From the NCBI GenBank assembly GCA_032123435.1, contig JAQBFJ010000083.1, positions 1 through 15,432 of the forward strand: a stretch of DNA of 15,432 nucleotides, read 5' to 3'. The position numbers and the translations under genes are program-made. Of this stretch, positions 14,216 through 15,432 are shown piece by piece. The stretch comes from JAQBFJ01 sp032123435 (GTDB taxonomy: Bacteria; Verrucomicrobiota; Kiritimatiellia; UBA8416; JAQBFJ01). Every line of letters starts with the position of its first letter. Within the stretch, counting starts at the first letter, position 1. A model generated the notes under the pieces. That model saw only the letters and a list, made by a program, of their open reading frames with translations, did no database searches and was not told where the DNA came from.

Positions 14216-15358
14216 ATGGGCAGGACGTCTACCACTCTGGTCACGATTGTAGTAGCATTGCTTTCACTTGGTATTGTAATGCTTGCTAGCACCAGCAGTG
14301 TGAAGGGAGAGGCGTCTTTTGGCGACCCGCAATTCTTTTTGAAACGACAATTGGCTTGGCTTGTTGTTGGCATTGTTATAGCGCCGATGATAGCGCGATT
14401 CGATTACCACTGGTGGCAGAAGCTGTTCATTCCGATGACCTTGTTATCGATTGCTCTTCTTGCTTTGGTGTTTGTGCCGCCAATAGGAGTTAAGCTAAGT
14501 GGAAGCAGTCGCTGGCTACGTTTGTTTCCTTCCAATCTTCAATTTCAACCATCGGAATTCGCTAAATTTTCTGTGGTTATTGCGCTTTCATCATGGATGG
14601 CTCGAATTGGATCCCGCTGTCAAAATTTTAAAGAGGGTCTTGTGTTTCCGGTAACCGGGCTGGCTATTGTGTTGGGGCTCTTAATTATGGAACCGGATTT
14701 CGGCACAACATTACTGGTTGGAGTTGTAGGCATTATGATAATGTTTGCGGGCGGTACGAGAATAGGTTATCTGTTTATTGCGGGTATGCTGGGTGTATGT
14801 GGATTTGTATTGGCGGTAATGCAGGATAGTCTGCGTATGACAAGGGTATTGGCGTTTCTGATGCCTGATAAGTATCCGAAAACAGCTTATCATTTGGCCC
14901 AGTCTAAAATAGCGTTCATTGAGGGCGGCTGGATGGGGGCGGGGCTCGGCAATAGTTTGCAGAAACAAAGATACCTGCCGGAGGCGCATACTGATTTTAT
15001 ATTGGCCATTATCGGTGAGGAGCTCGGTCTGCTGGCAACTTGCGGAGTTGTAGTCCTTTTTATCGCCTTTTTAATGTGCGGAATGATCATAGCCTTGAAG
15101 GCTCCTGATCGTTTTGGCAAATTGCTCGCATTCGGTTTGACGGTAACAATCGGTCTCCAGGCAGCAATAAATATTGGCGTTGTGACGGGGTGTTTGCCTA
15201 CAAAAGGGCTTCCTTTACCGTTCATAAGCTATGGAGGGTCCAGTCTGGTCATGACGGTAGTGGCAGTGTCGGTCTTGTTGAATATTGCTGAGCATTGGGG
15301 GCATGGACGTGTTGACAATCATACTCGCCCTATCAAGGATAGCGGACATTGGTTTTAA
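14216..15358 (+). CDS. ftsW: Septal peptidoglycan glycosyltransferase FtsW (SEDS family)
   Basis: FtsW polymerises lipid II into septal glycan in the inner membrane, working with FtsI. The 380-residue protein has about ten membrane segments and the SEDS signatures: SGSSRWLRL (95-103), QFQPSEFAKF (109-118), MEPDFGTTL (158-166), and LPEAHTDFILAIIGEELG (254-271). Within the last, D260 is in the position of the catalytic aspartate of FtsW and RodA. GLPLPFISYGGSS (331-343) closes the set. FtsW rather than RodA is preferred because of the location in the dcw cluster; the sequences alone are similar. The ATG follows the LysM stop after a single base and there is no clear ribosome binding site, so initiation probably relies on translational coupling. 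Confidence 0.95.
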   Translation: MGRTSTTLVTIVVALLSLGIVMLASTSSVKGEASFGDPQFFLKRQLAWLVVGIVIAPMIARFDYHWWQKLFIPMTLLSIALLALVFVPPIGVKLSGSSRWLRLFPSNLQFQPSEFAKFSVVIALSSWMARIGSRCQNFKEGLVFPVTGLAIVLGLLIMEPDFGTTLLVGVVGIMIMFAGGTRIGYLFIAGMLGVCGFVLAVMQDSLRMTRVLAFLMPDKYPKTAYHLAQSKIAFIEGGWMGAGLGNSLQKQRYLPEAHTDFILAIIGEELGLLATCGVVVLFIAFLMCGMIIALKAPDRFGKLLAFGLTVTIGLQAAINIGVVTGCLPTKGLPLPFISYGGSSLVMTVVAVSVLLNIAEHWGHGRVDNHTRPIKDSGHWF

Positions 15359-15406
15359 TTGTTTGATAAGTATGCTATTGTCTATTAGCATTAATGTAAA
15401 AGTTTC

Positions 15407-15414
15407 GGAAGGAG
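15407..15414 (+). promoter_or_regulatory. Ribosome binding site of the gene entering at the right edge
   Basis: GGAAGGAG ends six bases before an ATG at 15421, a strong Shine-Dalgarno with ideal spacing. It indicates that a new gene begins at the edge of the window. Confidence 0.75.
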
Positions 15415-15420
15415 ACGACG

Positions 15421-15432
15421 ATGGAGTTTGTG
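15421..15432 (+). CDS. Start of the next dcw gene, probably murG (four codons visible)
   Basis: Only MEFV is visible. The strong ribosome binding site marks a real start. In the classical order mraY-murD-ftsW-murG, the gene after ftsW encodes the lipid II-forming glycosyltransferase MurG, so that is the most likely identity, by context alone; murC is the other candidate. The 62 bases between ftsW and this start hold a small 6-bp hairpin (15372-15391) without a T-run, so the operon probably continues. Confidence 0.5.

Noticed and set aside
15372..15391. Hairpin ATGCTA/TAGCAT after ftsW as a terminator
   Set aside because: The stem is only 6 bp and AT-rich with no T-run, and a strong ribosome binding site for the next gene follows at once.

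Overview
The window is a stretch of bacterial chromosome with every supported gene on the + strand. Its core is the 5' half of a division and cell wall (dcw) cluster in the classical order mraZ-rsmH-ftsL-ftsI-murE-murF-mraY-murD-ftsW. The next gene starts at the right edge and by order is probably murG. The organism looks like a Gram-negative-type, peptidoglycan-containing member of the PVC group, perhaps Lentisphaerota or Kiritimatiellota. That placement rests on the stand-alone pseudopilin with a C-terminal 'DG' motif, and on a LysM lipoprotein gene lodged between murD and ftsW. It is an inference from gene style and context, not a measured phylogeny. The DNPR motif in MurE predicts meso-diaminopimelate peptidoglycan.

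Bases 1-1519 hold two units unrelated to the cluster. The first is the C-terminal part of a sensor histidine kinase, closed by a palindromic hairpin. The second is a pseudopilin gene with a near-consensus promoter and a strong intrinsic terminator, so it is probably transcribed alone. priA, the replication restart helicase gene (1580-3847), follows. The 208-base gap at 3848-4055 is the richest non-coding stretch. It holds an imperfect hairpin, phased A/T-tract palindromes, a sigma70-type promoter, three 10-bp-spaced repeats resembling MraZ boxes, and a perfect 9-bp inverted repeat that brackets the promoter.

From 4056 to the end the genes are packed as one probable operon, with overlaps or gaps of at most 62 bases and no convincing internal terminator. 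MraZ probably regulates the operon. RsmH methylates 16S rRNA. MurE, MurF and MurD build the UDP-MurNAc-pentapeptide with an earlier ligase outside the window, and MraY loads it onto undecaprenyl phosphate. FtsW polymerises the glycan and FtsI cross-links it at the septum, with FtsL as the divisome connector. Two genes depart from the textbook order: an unrecognised 68-residue acidic ORF with a very strong ribosome binding site between murF and mraY, and the triple-LysM lipoprotein between murD and ftsW.

I did not see a mobile element, CRISPR array, tRNA, rRNA or a clearly novel multi-gene system. The observations most worth following are the 68-residue ORF, the composite operator in front of mraZ, and the LysM protein tied to murD and ftsW.
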